In this document: positions 1 through 7,235 of the stretch, piece after piece | How positions within the stretch are numbered: position 1 is the stretch's first letter | Layout of the letters: every line of letters begins with the position of its first letter | NCBI RefSeq assembly: GCF_904846605.1 | Contig: NZ_CAJHBI010000031.1 | Coordinates: 1 to 35,873, forward strand | Reading direction: 5' to 3' | DNA: 35,873 nt | Source: Psychrobacter sp. 72-O-c | Lineage (GTDB): Bacteria; Pseudomonadota; Gammaproteobacteria; Pseudomonadales; Moraxellaceae | The notes under the pieces: generated by a model | Seen by the model: the letters and a program-made list of their open reading frames with translations, nothing else | Databases searched by the model: none | Told to the model about the DNA's origin: nothing | Made by a program: the position numbers and the translations under genes

Positions 1-63
1 GTTTATTTGACTCACCATGAGATATTGGCAATAATCTAGTCGGGTTACTTTGGGCTTTTTCAT
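1..63 (-). CDS. IS transposase, N-terminal fragment (cut by window edge)
   Basis: Reading the minus strand from the ATG at 63, 21 codons are visible, beginning MKKPKVTRLDYCQYL and ending at the window edge. This opening matches my memory of transposases of the IS4/IS701-like DDE group that are common in Moraxellaceae. The C-terminal part of what looks like the same transposase appears at 35557-35873. The family assignment is from memory and needs an ISfinder comparison. The fragment is short because the window ends, not because the gene is known to be broken. Confidence 0.7.
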   Translation of the reverse strand, partial: MKKPKVTRLDYCQYLMVSQIN

Positions 64-126
64 GACTTTATGCTACTACGTTATTCTTGAGGTTAGCAAT
101 ACTTATTCGGTTTTGCGTAAGTCCTA
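1..126 (-). mobile_element. Right end of an insertion sequence (5' end of the element)
   Basis: This is the transposase-start end of an IS whose remainder lies outside the window. The outer 14 bases (113-126, TTGCGTAAGTCCTA) are the reverse complement of the 14 bases at 35551-35564, which begin the IS at the other edge. Both elements read on the minus strand, so they are probably copies of one IS. The transposase start codon is at 61-63. The IS edge coincides exactly with the start of the 117-bp repeat at 127. Confidence 0.8.
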
Positions 127-243
127 ATTATCTAAAGCTTGGGGGATATGTGAATATGTCATGACGCAGTCATTCAGATCAGTCAGTATATGCAGTAGTA
201 AGCCCAAACCTACTAACTTATATGGCTTAGGTAAAAATAACAT
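127..243. repeat. 117-bp direct repeat, copy 1 (downstream of chrA)
   Basis: This 117-bp sequence recurs at 1592-1708 in the same orientation with one mismatch (C at 210, T at 1675). It lies between the IS end and the 3' end of chrA. The left boundary is exactly the IS edge, so the original repeat may have been longer before the IS arrived. No coding potential was seen in it. Confidence 0.9.
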
Positions 244-262
244 GCCCGCATATATCGCTACC

Positions 263-1486
263 TTATAAAGTTAGTAACCATCCAGCCACCCCGCAACTTA
301 TAACTACTAGCCAAGCAGGGAATTTCCAAAACATCAAGGCAACCAAAGCTATCAGAGCCAAACCAAAATCTTTTGCTTCAATAATAGCGCTTGTCCATAC
401 CGGCTGATAAAGCGCTGCAAGCAACAGACCGACGACCGCTGCATTAACACCAGACAAGGCTGCTCGTGTCCGCAAGTTTTGACGTAGACTCTCCCAAAAT
501 GGCAGTACACCGAGCACTAACAAAAACGAGGGAGCAAAAATCGCAACTAAGCAAATCATACCCCCTAACCAGCCACTAGGCACTTGGTTCATTGAACCAC
601 CTAAAAATGCGGCAAAGGTAAATAAAGGACCCGGCACTGCCTGCGCAGCACCGTAACCGGCTAAAAAAGTATCGTTACTAATCCAACCTGCTGGAATCAC
701 CTCAGCTTGTAGTAAAGGTAGCACCACATGCCCTCCACCAAACACCAGCGACCCTGCGCGAAAAAAAGTATCTATTATAGCGAGGGTATGACTTGGGTAC
801 AGTGCTGATAGCAATGGTAAGCCAATCAGTAATGCAAAAAACAAAATCAACCAGAACAAACCAACTCGGCGTCTGATAGTTATAGGTAGTGGGTCATGAG
901 CGACTGTTTTCTCAGGTTTGAACAACACCAGTCCAATCAAGGCAGCGATGGTAATGACGCTAACTTGACCCAATGCAGAGGGGACTGAAAGTACAAAACA
1001 GGCGGCTATAGCCATGATGGTTACTCTTGTAACATCCGTACAGAGGTTTCTACCCATTCCCCATACCGCTTGTGCGACCACTGCTACCGCTGCAACTTTT
1101 AAACCATGCAGTACGCCCATTGGAATAATATCCCCATAACTAGTAATACCTATGGCAAATAGAATGAGCGCTATAGCAGAGGGCAAGGTAAAACCTATCC
1201 AAGCAGCGAGTGCGCCAGTATATCCTGCTCGAGTCAACCCTATGGCAATGCCGACTTGACTGCTTGCTGGTCCCGGTAAAAATTGACAAAGCGCAACTAA
1301 GTCGGCGTAGCTATTTTCGGTTAGCCATTTTCGGCGGATCACAAATTCATCATGAAAATAGCCTAAATGCGCGACAGGACCACCAAATGAAGTTAAACCC
1401 AATCTAAGGAAAATAACAAAAACGCTCCATGCCGATTTATTTTCAATACTTATATTTTCAACGCTATGACTATTAGGGTCCGTCAT
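263..1486 (-). CDS. chrA: Chromate transporter, ChrA/CHR family (two-domain)
   Basis: This inner-membrane transporter of the CHR superfamily is predicted to export chromate from the cytoplasm. It is 407 residues from the chosen ATG at 1486, typical of the long two-domain form. The N-terminal CHR half contains FGGPVAHLGYFHDEFV and an LPGPASSQVGIAIG stretch. The C-terminal half repeats the pattern with FGGGHVVLPLL and AVPGPLFTFAAFLG. Many hydrophobic membrane segments are present. The ATG is preferred to a TTG two codons upstream because AAGGA lies about 8 bases before it. No chrB-type regulator or other resistance gene is adjacent. The gene is bracketed by a 117-bp direct repeat and an IS end, which suggests recent rearrangement or acquisition. 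Transport of sulfate or another oxyanion cannot be excluded. Confidence 0.9.
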   Translation of the reverse strand: MTDPNSHSVENISIENKSAWSVFVIFLRLGLTSFGGPVAHLGYFHDEFVIRRKWLTENSYADLVALCQFLPGPASSQVGIAIGLTRAGYTGALAAWIGFTLPSAIALILFAIGITSYGDIIPMGVLHGLKVAAVAVVAQAVWGMGRNLCTDVTRVTIMAIAACFVLSVPSALGQVSVITIAALIGLVLFKPEKTVAHDPLPITIRRRVGLFWLILFFALLIGLPLLSALYPSHTLAIIDTFFRAGSLVFGGGHVVLPLLQAEVIPAGWISNDTFLAGYGAAQAVPGPLFTFAAFLGGSMNQVPSGWLGGMICLVAIFAPSFLLVLGVLPFWESLRQNLRTRAALSGVNAAVVGLLLAALYQPVWTSAIIEAKDFGLALIALVALMFWKFPAWLVVISCGVAGWLLTL

Positions 1487-1591
1487 GACCAACTTTCCTT
1501 AGCAAGTTTTTAGAGAGCACATATTATCGTGTGTTTAACCAAACTACTGCAATCTATCTGACAACCACATGACAAGCTCACGAGCAGATGT

Positions 1592-1708
1592 ATTATCTAA
1601 AGCTTGGGGGATATGTGAATATGTCATGACGCAGTCATTCAGATCAGTCAGTATATGCAGTAGTAAGCCCAAACTTACTAACTTATATGGCTTAGGTAAA
1701 AATAACAT
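1592..1708. repeat. 117-bp direct repeat, copy 2 (upstream of chrA)
   Basis: This is the second copy of the repeat at 127-243, 1465 bases away and identical except for one base. It lies upstream of chrA, so chrA sits between direct copies. Similarity to copy 1 stops at 1709. Confidence 0.9.
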
Positions 1709-1811
1709 ACTGCCATTGCATAATGAGTGTGGAGCGGATGGAAATTGATACTACAGCGATTAGGCTAGAAGATAGGAGTTGCTAGCAGATGATCCAAATC
1801 AACTAGCATAA

Positions 1812-1927
1812 TTGTAAAAATGCATGCTGCTTCAAATCTTCCGGCTCTTTAGGTGTGCCCATTTCCCTTAAATATTCAGGACTTGCGCAGAGTACATGAC
1901 GAATAGCGGTTAGGCGTTTGGCCTGTT
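1812..1927 (-). pseudogene. LysR-type regulator remnant (effector-domain fragment)
   Basis: The minus strand encodes about 37 residues that read as part of the substrate-binding domain of a LysR-type regulator. They include LTAIRHVLCASPEYL followed by GTPKEPEDLKQH, a very common signature of that domain. There is no helix-turn-helix, no start codon in a sensible place and no continuation on either side, so this is a gene fragment left after deletion or rearrangement. What the intact regulator controlled cannot be told. Confidence 0.75.
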
Positions 1928-2048
1928 ATGTAAGAAGTAAACAGACGGCTGTAACCTTAGTTTTTACTGATTTATTTTTTGTTCAATACCAACAATAATA
2001 CTAACAAGTTATTTATAGATTGGTTAATATAGAATATTCAGGCAATAA

Positions 2049-2072
2049 AAACCCGCTTTAATTAGCAGGTTT
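2049..2072 (-). terminator. Rho-independent terminator after the 2089-2334 gene
   Basis: On the minus strand an 8-bp stem (AAACCTGC pairing with GCGGGTTT, one G-U) with an 8-base A/T loop is followed by TTTTTATT. It lies 17 bases past the stop codon of the small gene and would end its transcript. Confidence 0.7.
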
Positions 2073-2088
2073 ATTCAATCAGTATGAA

Positions 2089-2334
2089 TCAGCAGATGGT
2101 TTCATTTTGCATGACCTCGCTAATCTTAATTGGCACAGCACATAACCACGGCATACCACCAGTACAATAGAAACTGCCGTTCTTAAACGATACGATATAA
2201 GCTGTAAAGTCATTACCATCATGAGCTATCATTGCTTGCTCGTCGCTCTCATCATCGATAGCACACCATACTTGTTTATCACCACGCTCTAGCATTGCGC
2301 GAGCTAAATTACTGCCTCTCAACTCATTACCCAT
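2089..2334 (-). CDS. Hypothetical protein, small, function unknown
   Basis: I do not recognise this 81-residue protein. The second methionine of the open frame (ATG at 2334) is chosen because AGGA sits 6 bases before it, whereas it is only 2 bases from the first ATG at 2340. The product is soluble and mixed in charge, begins MGNELRGSNLARAMLERG, has an acidic central stretch (DDESDEQ) and two cysteines near the middle and end. No signal peptide or membrane segment is visible. A terminator follows directly, so it is probably a single-gene transcript. Its good ribosome binding site and terminator support a real gene. Confidence 0.6.
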   Translation of the reverse strand: MGNELRGSNLARAMLERGDKQVWCAIDDESDEQAMIAHDGNDFTAYIVSFKNGSFYCTGGMPWLCAVPIKISEVMQNETIC

Positions 2335-2421
2335 TTTCATTTCCTAGTGATGGATTAACAAAGTTTCTAAGCTTGTATTTAGCGCCTAGATTACTTTCTT
2401 TTTCAGTTTTTTTAGATGAAA

Positions 2422-2545
2422 GGCTAAGTTTAGCGATAGGCTAAGTTTAGCGATAGGCTAAGTTTAGCGATAGGCTAAGTTTAGCGATAGGCTAAGTTTA
2501 GCGATAGGCTAAGTTTAGCGATAGGCTAAGTTTAGCGATAGGCTA
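2422..2545. repeat. 17-bp tandem repeat array, 7.3 perfect copies
   Basis: The unit GGCTAAGTTTAGCGATA is repeated seven times without a mismatch (2422-2540), followed by a partial GGCTA. Each unit contains CTAA-GT-TTAG, a short inverted repeat. The unit length is not a multiple of three and no open frame uses the array. The copies are perfect, so the array is young or homogenised. It could be a variable-number repeat or a protein-binding array resembling plasmid iterons, but no replication gene is near. Confidence 0.95.
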
Positions 2546-3125
2546 TCTAATTACCTTCATGGGGTTGTTTTCGAGAACCGTTTTTACCAGTCCGAAATGT
2601 CTTGTTTTTGGTGTGTGGCTCCTACAGTGGGAGTCACATGCAATAAAATCATAATCGCTATTGGTAGTTAGGCTCACTACAACATACTGAAAAACCTAAT
2701 CGCAAGCACGACTGTTAATATAAAAATTAGACCGCTTATCCATAATGACTGTAAGATAAATTTTCTATCATCCATAATTAATCGCCTAATATCCGTTTTA
2801 TTGAATATACACGTTAATTATCTTCTAATGTAAAAAATCACTCGAAATGCCACTAACAAGTACACTGTGATGTATACCAACAGAACCCATCAAAAAACAT
2901 TACATTATAAACCAATAACTTAAATTTTGATGATGGTACCCACTACAGAAACTGAATATTTATTATCAAAGTTCTGCTAATTATCTCAATCAGAATGGAT
3001 TGTTACGAATATATGAGGGACTATTAGCTAGTCTCGCTAAGCCATACCTTGAAAACGAACCTTGATTTGAAAAATATAACAATGAGTTTGCTATTACCTA
3101 GGGCGTTACGACTTAATCACGTCTC
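2546..3125. other. AT-rich spacer with little coding content
   Basis: Apart from the 32-codon frame at 2677-2775, nothing convincing was seen in this 580-bp stretch: no RNA gene, no clear terminator and no open frame with family resemblance. It lies between the tandem array and a decayed LysE fragment, and fits degraded accessory DNA. Confidence 0.5.
2677..2775 (-). CDS. Possible small single-span membrane protein (32 aa)
   Basis: A 32-codon frame on the minus strand begins MDDRKFILQSLW. It continues into a hydrophobic stretch (ISGLIFILTVVLAIRFF, residues 13-29) that fits one transmembrane helix with a charged N-terminus. The upstream sequence has only a weak AGG about 10 bases before the ATG. 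Such a charge-then-helix layout is typical of bacterial small membrane proteins, but a frame this short could arise by chance in AT-rich DNA. No terminator or partner gene was found. Confidence 0.3.
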   Translation of the reverse strand: MDDRKFILQSLWISGLIFILTVVLAIRFFSML

Positions 3126-3344
3126 TTAAGCCTTTTCAGTCATCAACTCAATGCCCATTCCAATGAATACAATCCCACTTATTTTATTTGAAATAGTTTC
3201 AACTGATGGGTTTTTTCTTAAAATTTTACTTAACAGTGAAGCTAATAACGCCAAACACGAGCACCATATCAAACCTGTTATGGCAAAAGTTAGTCCTAAA
3301 ATTAAAAATGATAGATTCACGGTCCATGCTTTTTTTAAACCCAC
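3126..3344 (-). pseudogene. LysE/RhtB-family exporter remnant (C-terminal third)
   Basis: The last 70 or so residues of a LysE/RhtB-type amino-acid exporter are encoded here. There are two hydrophobic helices separated by a KILRKNP basic loop, and the end reads ISGIVFIGMGIELMTEK, a typical closing helix of that family. Intact members are about 205 residues, so two thirds are missing. The frame upstream on the minus strand is closed by stops and gives no LysE-like sequence. Part of the same DNA is open in another frame (to 3498), but that product resembles nothing I know. The fragment is a decayed gene. Confidence 0.65.
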
Positions 3345-3559
3345 TCAAAAACTCATCCACCTCAGCCGCCATAGGACTATCATTAGCCATTGGTGTATGC
3401 TGATGCGTTACCTGTCTTGACTGGGGTATTGTAAAAACAGCCCCATTCGCATGCTCATAGCATACTTCAGGATATAGTGGCTGCCAGCGTGTGACCAAGT
3501 CACATCTAAGTGGTCATTGTAAAAAACAGTAGAGTCATCATGAAGCCTATATTCTACAG

Positions 3560-3592
3560 ACAAAAAAATCCCCAGTCGTTAAACTGGGGCTT
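3560..3592 (-). terminator. Terminator of tRNA-Val
   Basis: CCCCAG (3570-3575) pairs with CTGGGG (3584-3589), and on the minus strand the stem is followed by a run of seven T (3562-3568). It lies directly past the 3' end of tRNA-Val. It closely resembles the terminator at 5289-5316, which lies in the opposite orientation. Confidence 0.85.
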
Positions 3593-3600
3593 TTAGAATC

Positions 3601-3677
<77 letters not shown>

Positions 3678-4007
3678 ATTTAGGACATGCATTTTAGCAA
3701 GTTTTTACAACTTTGCAAGTCTTTTTTATTAGAATGATGAGTTATTGTTCCAATAGACGCAGTGACTCATCCTAAAAGCAAAAAAATATGGCGGTACTAA
3801 CAAAAGGTAACTAGATTTTGGCACGTAGCGCTGATGACAGTGCACGTTTCTTGTTGGTTGCCGAACACTCATAGATGAATCTGCCCCATGTGGTAGACTC
3901 TTTTTGACTAACACCAAAACTGACTTATTATAGGCTTTCAATAATTTTAATCATGGTAATTTTTGGATCAAACCAGCAATCAAAACTAAAATAAACAGGA
4001 GAACAAC

Positions 4008-4997
4008 GTGGGCTTATTAGTTGACGGTCAATGGCAAAATAAATGGTATGACACAAAATCGAGCGGCGGCCGTTTTGAGCGTAAAGATTCTAGCTTTAGA
4101 AATTGGGTAACCGCAGATGGTAGTGCCGGACCCTCAGGTATTAGCGAGTTTAAAGCTGAGCCCAATCGTTACCACTTATACGTCTCTTTAGCGTGTCCTT
4201 GGGCGCATCGTACTATGATCTATCGTAAGCTAAAAGGCTTAGAAGATATGATTACTATGTCGGTGGTCAATGCCTTTATGGGTGATGAAGGCTGGACATT
4301 TAATCCTGGCAAAGGCGTTATCGCCGATCCGATTTTTAACGCTACTCATTTATATAATATTTATACCGCCGCTCAAGCCGATTATACCGGACGCGTTACC
4401 GTGCCTATTTTATGGGATAAAAAAACCAACACTATTGTTAGCAATGAATCGTCTGAGATTATTCGTATGTTTAATACGGCATTTGATGAGGTCGGCGCAT
4501 TGGCAGGGAATTTTTCACCGCCAGAGTTGTTGGCAGAAATCGATGCATTAAATGAGTTCATTTATCCGGCGATTAATAACGGTGTGTATCGAGCTGGTTT
4601 TGCCACTACCCAAGACGCCTATGAAGAAGCAGTGGGTGAGGTATTTAATGCGTTGGATACTTTAGAAGTGCGTTTAAAGAATCAACGTTATTTAACAGGT
4701 AGCACTATTACCGAAGCGGATTGGCGACTGTTTACCACTTTAGTGCGTTTTGATGCGGTTTACGTAGGTCATTTTAAATGCAACTTACACCGTATCGTTG
4801 ACTACCCTAATCTTTGGGGCTATCTGCGGGATTTATATCAGGTTCCGGGTATCGCCGACACCGTGGCAATAGAGTATATAAAAATGCATTATTACGGTAG
4901 CCACGACACCATTAATCCAACATTTATAATACCTGTTGGTCCTAATATTAACTTTAACACACCGCATGGTCGCGAGACTTTATCGACAATAAATTAA
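4008..4997 (+). CDS. Glutathionyl-hydroquinone reductase (Xi-class GST, YqjG/ECM4 type)
   Basis: This cytoplasmic enzyme reduces glutathionyl-hydroquinones, releasing hydroquinone and using a second glutathione; the family protects against quinones. The 329-residue length is normal. The catalytic cysteine is Cys63 in SLACPWAHR, the Xi-class active-site motif. The N-terminal thioredoxin-fold half covers roughly residues 50-155, with SNESSEIIRMFNTAFDE ending the glutathione-binding part, and the C-terminal helical half follows with ITEADWRLFTTLVRFD. The start is a GTG at 4008 with AGGAG 6 bases upstream. The gene stands alone. It lies between tRNA-Val and an isolated tRNA 3' end that point away from each other. 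Proximity to homogentisate metabolism, which makes reactive quinones, is suggestive only. Confidence 0.9.
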   Translation: MGLLVDGQWQNKWYDTKSSGGRFERKDSSFRNWVTADGSAGPSGISEFKAEPNRYHLYVSLACPWAHRTMIYRKLKGLEDMITMSVVNAFMGDEGWTFNPGKGVIADPIFNATHLYNIYTAAQADYTGRVTVPILWDKKTNTIVSNESSEIIRMFNTAFDEVGALAGNFSPPELLAEIDALNEFIYPAINNGVYRAGFATTQDAYEEAVGEVFNALDTLEVRLKNQRYLTGSTITEADWRLFTTLVRFDAVYVGHFKCNLHRIVDYPNLWGYLRDLYQVPGIADTVAIEYIKMHYYGSHDTINPTFIIPVGPNINFNTPHGRETLSTIN

Positions 4998-5257
4998 CAA
5001 TAGTGGTATTAATACAAAATAGATGACGTTTGACTATGGTAAATTACTCTTAGAGTAAGGATCAAAGATCTACTAGATGGCAATGCCTAAATATGAGTTC
5101 AATTTCTAATTAAATTAAATAGGTTTGAAAGTTTGTGTAGTGTAATAAGACACCGCACTTTACTATCAGTAAATTTTATAGAGATCAGATTAAACAAGTA
5201 TTTTGGTTAACTTATCTTTATATATTAACTTATCTTTATATAATAGATGGCGCTATC
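4998..5257. other. Non-coding gap with a short tandem duplication
   Basis: No gene was found in this AT-rich stretch. Near its end an 18-bp unit, TTAACTTATCTTTATATA, occurs twice in perfect tandem (5207-5224 and 5225-5242), just upstream of the tRNA-like fragment. Confidence 0.6.
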
Positions 5258-5279
5258 TTGAACCCAGCTACGCCTACCA
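5258..5279 (+). pseudogene. Isolated tRNA 3' end (T-arm to CCA), no tRNA body
   Basis: The 22 bases TTGAACCCAGCTACGCCTACCA read as the 3' end of a tRNA: T-loop tail GAAC, T-stem strand CCAGC, acceptor strand TACGCCT, discriminator A and CCA. The acceptor strand would pair perfectly with AGGCGTA, which is the 5' acceptor strand of tRNA-Val at 3677. Nothing upstream supplies the rest of a tRNA. A terminator follows at once. Such a piece can be an attachment-site remnant of an integrated element or a deletion scar. Confidence 0.7.
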
Positions 5280-5288
5280 GATACAAGG

Positions 5289-5316
5289 AGCCCCAGTTAT
5301 TAAACTGGGGCTTTTT
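5289..5316 (+). terminator. Terminator after the tRNA 3' fragment
   Basis: AGCCCCAGT (5289-5297) pairs with ACTGGGGCT (5304-5312) around TATTAA, followed by TTTTT. It resembles the terminator of tRNA-Val (3560-3592) and probably moved or was left together with the tRNA 3' end. Confidence 0.9.
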
Positions 5317-5398
5317 AGTCACCTAGAGTTTGAGTAAAATTGAAACTCCACTTCATTTAATAACTTTTAACAGTTTTAATAACCTTCAATCATATAGA

Positions 5399-6049
5399 TT
5401 AAGCTGTTGGCGCGTCAGGTTGTTTTGAAGGGTCAGCATCATCAAAAGCTTTAAGCAACCGGCAATGTTCATCAATAGCGACAATATTGGGATAAGGGGT
5501 TAAGTCTACTTTAAAGCGACGAGCGGAGGAGACCTGCGGTATTAAATAGCAGTCTGCAAACGTTGGACTGTCGCCATAACAGAATTTTCCACGCGATTTA
5601 TCTGCTGCCAATAATTTTTCTAAAGCAGCAAAGCCCTCGTCCATCCAGTGCTGGCACCAGGTCATGACCTCATCTTTGCCAATCGTTAACTCGTTACGCA
5701 GATACTGTAAGATGCGACGATTATTAAGAGGATGGATATCACAGCCAATCATCGCGCTAAGTGCGCGTACCTGCATACGGCCTGCCGCATCTTTAGGCAA
5801 TAGAGGATTTTGTGTATAAGTCTCCTCTAACCACTCTAAAATAGCGGGGCTTTGATAGAGCAATAAATCATCGGTCTGTAGGACGGGCACTAATCCTTGT
5901 GGATTGATAGATTTAAATGCTGACTCTAACTGTTTGTCTTTTGCCAAATTAACCGCGATATACTCATAATCTAAACCTTTAAGATTCATGGCAATACGAG
6001 TACGGTAAGAGGTAGTACTGCGAAAGTAATTATAAAGTTTCATCATCAT
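5399..6049 (-). CDS. maiA: Maleylacetoacetate isomerase (zeta-class GST)
   Basis: This enzyme isomerises maleylacetoacetate to fumarylacetoacetate with glutathione, the penultimate step of tyrosine degradation. The 216-residue protein has an N-terminal thioredoxin fold opening KLYNYFRSTTSYRTRIAMNLKGL. Zeta enzymes carry an SSC motif in this position; here it reads STT, so the cysteine is absent while the serine remains. NPQGLVPVLQTDDLLLYQSPAILEWLEE supplies the glutathione site (cis-Pro and QS), and FADCYLIPQV is the C-terminal signature. Three ATG codons occur in a row after AAAGGAG; 6049 is the first, though either of the next two would have better spacing. It is divergent from the IclR gene and separated from fahA by other genes, which is unusual. 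Confidence 0.93.
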   Translation of the reverse strand: MMMKLYNYFRSTTSYRTRIAMNLKGLDYEYIAVNLAKDKQLESAFKSINPQGLVPVLQTDDLLLYQSPAILEWLEETYTQNPLLPKDAAGRMQVRALSAMIGCDIHPLNNRRILQYLRNELTIGKDEVMTWCQHWMDEGFAALEKLLAADKSRGKFCYGDSPTFADCYLIPQVSSARRFKVDLTPYPNIVAIDEHCRLLKAFDDADPSKQPDAPTA

Positions 6050-6299
6050 TATTCTCCTTTTTGGGCAGGTATCAAACGCTCATCATTATGTATATAATCA
6101 GTCACAATCATAAATCTGCTAAAATTAACAAGGTGTTATGAGTCGTCGCAAGCTATTATTTTAAACAAATGCGCTTAAACTAATACCCTTAAAAGTGAAA
6201 TCTAGCTTCTCTCAAACTGCTGGATATAAGCAGCAAGCATTATCTTTATTTAGTGGTATCTTTATTTAACTGAGCAAAAAACAGGCAACTGAGCAAATA

Positions 6300-7172
6300 A
6301 TGTCATCATCAGATAACGCTTCAACCTTAAATAATTCTTTAACATCGAACAAAAACCAAGGTGGCGTGCAGTCACTTGAGATTGGGTTGTCGATATTAGA
6401 TGTACTCATAGCCTATAACGAGCCTATGATGCTAAAAGACATTGCTCAAGCGATGCAGATGCATCCGGCAAAGTCCCATCGCTACTTGGTTAGCCTCATT
6501 CGTAAAGGCTATGCCCGTAAGCTCGATGATGGACGCTATGGGCTGGGCGAACGGATCGATGCTCTAGGGGCGCTGACAGCTTTGGGCCATACAGGCCTCA
6601 ATCAAAATAACATCTTGCAGCGACTGACTACGGCCGCCAGCGCTATTAAAGACTCTCTAAACTGCGGGGTGCAAATCGCCAAGTGGTTTAGTGAAGGTCC
6701 CATTATTATTCAATCTGTTGAACCGGACAGCCCGATTAGTATCATCACGCGTATCGGCTCACGTATGCCGCTTACCACCTCAGCGACAGGGCAGTTGTTT
6801 GCCAGCTATCAACCAGATGCGGTCATCAAACCACTGGTAATTGCAGAATGGCAAGGCGAATCTGATACATTAAGCAGCGCTGAAATATCAGATAAATGGC
6901 TACACTTTACCCAGCTACAGGCCGATATTCGCACGCAAGGTTATGCGACGGTCACCGGGGATATGTTAATAGGCATTAATGCTATTACTATTCCGGTACT
7001 GTTGCCGCAATTGGCCAATGCTAAAGATGGCGCTACAGATGCTTTTGTTAAAGACCTACCATTAGACTATGGTATTACTATTATCGGCACTTCAGAGCAG
7101 CTACCCATGAGTAAGCAACACGAAGTGGCTGATAAAGTACGGGCGATCGCTCAACGTTATCAGATTGCTTAG
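6300..7172 (+). CDS. IclR-family transcriptional regulator
   Basis: This is a DNA-binding regulator of 290 residues. A winged helix-turn-helix occupies about residues 24-90 (SLEIGLSILDVLIAYNEPM, then LKDIAQAMQMHPAKSHRYL and the wing RKLDDGRYGLGE). The C-terminal effector domain follows, with MPLTTSATGQLFASY, the usual IclR ligand-domain signature. The first 20 residues are a Ser/Asn-rich extension. The gene is divergent from maiA across 250 bp, and IclR proteins often control aromatic catabolic genes next to them, so maiA or the tyrosine genes are the likely targets. The ribosome binding site before the ATG is weak. The ligand is unknown. Confidence 0.9.
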   Translation: MSSSDNASTLNNSLTSNKNQGGVQSLEIGLSILDVLIAYNEPMMLKDIAQAMQMHPAKSHRYLVSLIRKGYARKLDDGRYGLGERIDALGALTALGHTGLNQNNILQRLTTAASAIKDSLNCGVQIAKWFSEGPIIIQSVEPDSPISIITRIGSRMPLTTSATGQLFASYQPDAVIKPLVIAEWQGESDTLSSAEISDKWLHFTQLQADIRTQGYATVTGDMLIGINAITIPVLLPQLANAKDGATDAFVKDLPLDYGITIIGTSEQLPMSKQHEVADKVRAIAQRYQIA

Positions 7173-7235
7173 CTGTTATGGTTGTATAAAACCCTGCTAT
7201 TTTTGATCAAAATGCCATTTAACACGGCTAGTAAA

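Noticed and set aside
263..1486. Frameshift or stop in chrA
   Set aside because: Both CHR domains are intact and the frame is continuous; the repeats lie outside the gene.
2422..2545. CRISPR array
   Set aside because: The 17-bp units follow each other with no spacer sequence, and no cas genes are present.
2422..2545. Plasmid replication origin (iterons)
   Set aside because: Unit length fits, but there is no rep gene, no par gene and no AT-rich DnaA box array near it.
3345..3498. N-terminal part of the 90-codon frame covering the LysE remnant
   Set aside because: The product resembles nothing I recognise and the frame changes before the LysE-like part, so it is more likely chance than a gene.
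3729..3941. 70-codon ORF on the minus strand
   Set aside because: It has no ribosome binding site, no recognisable sequence and lies in a non-coding spacer next to the tRNA; composition looks random.
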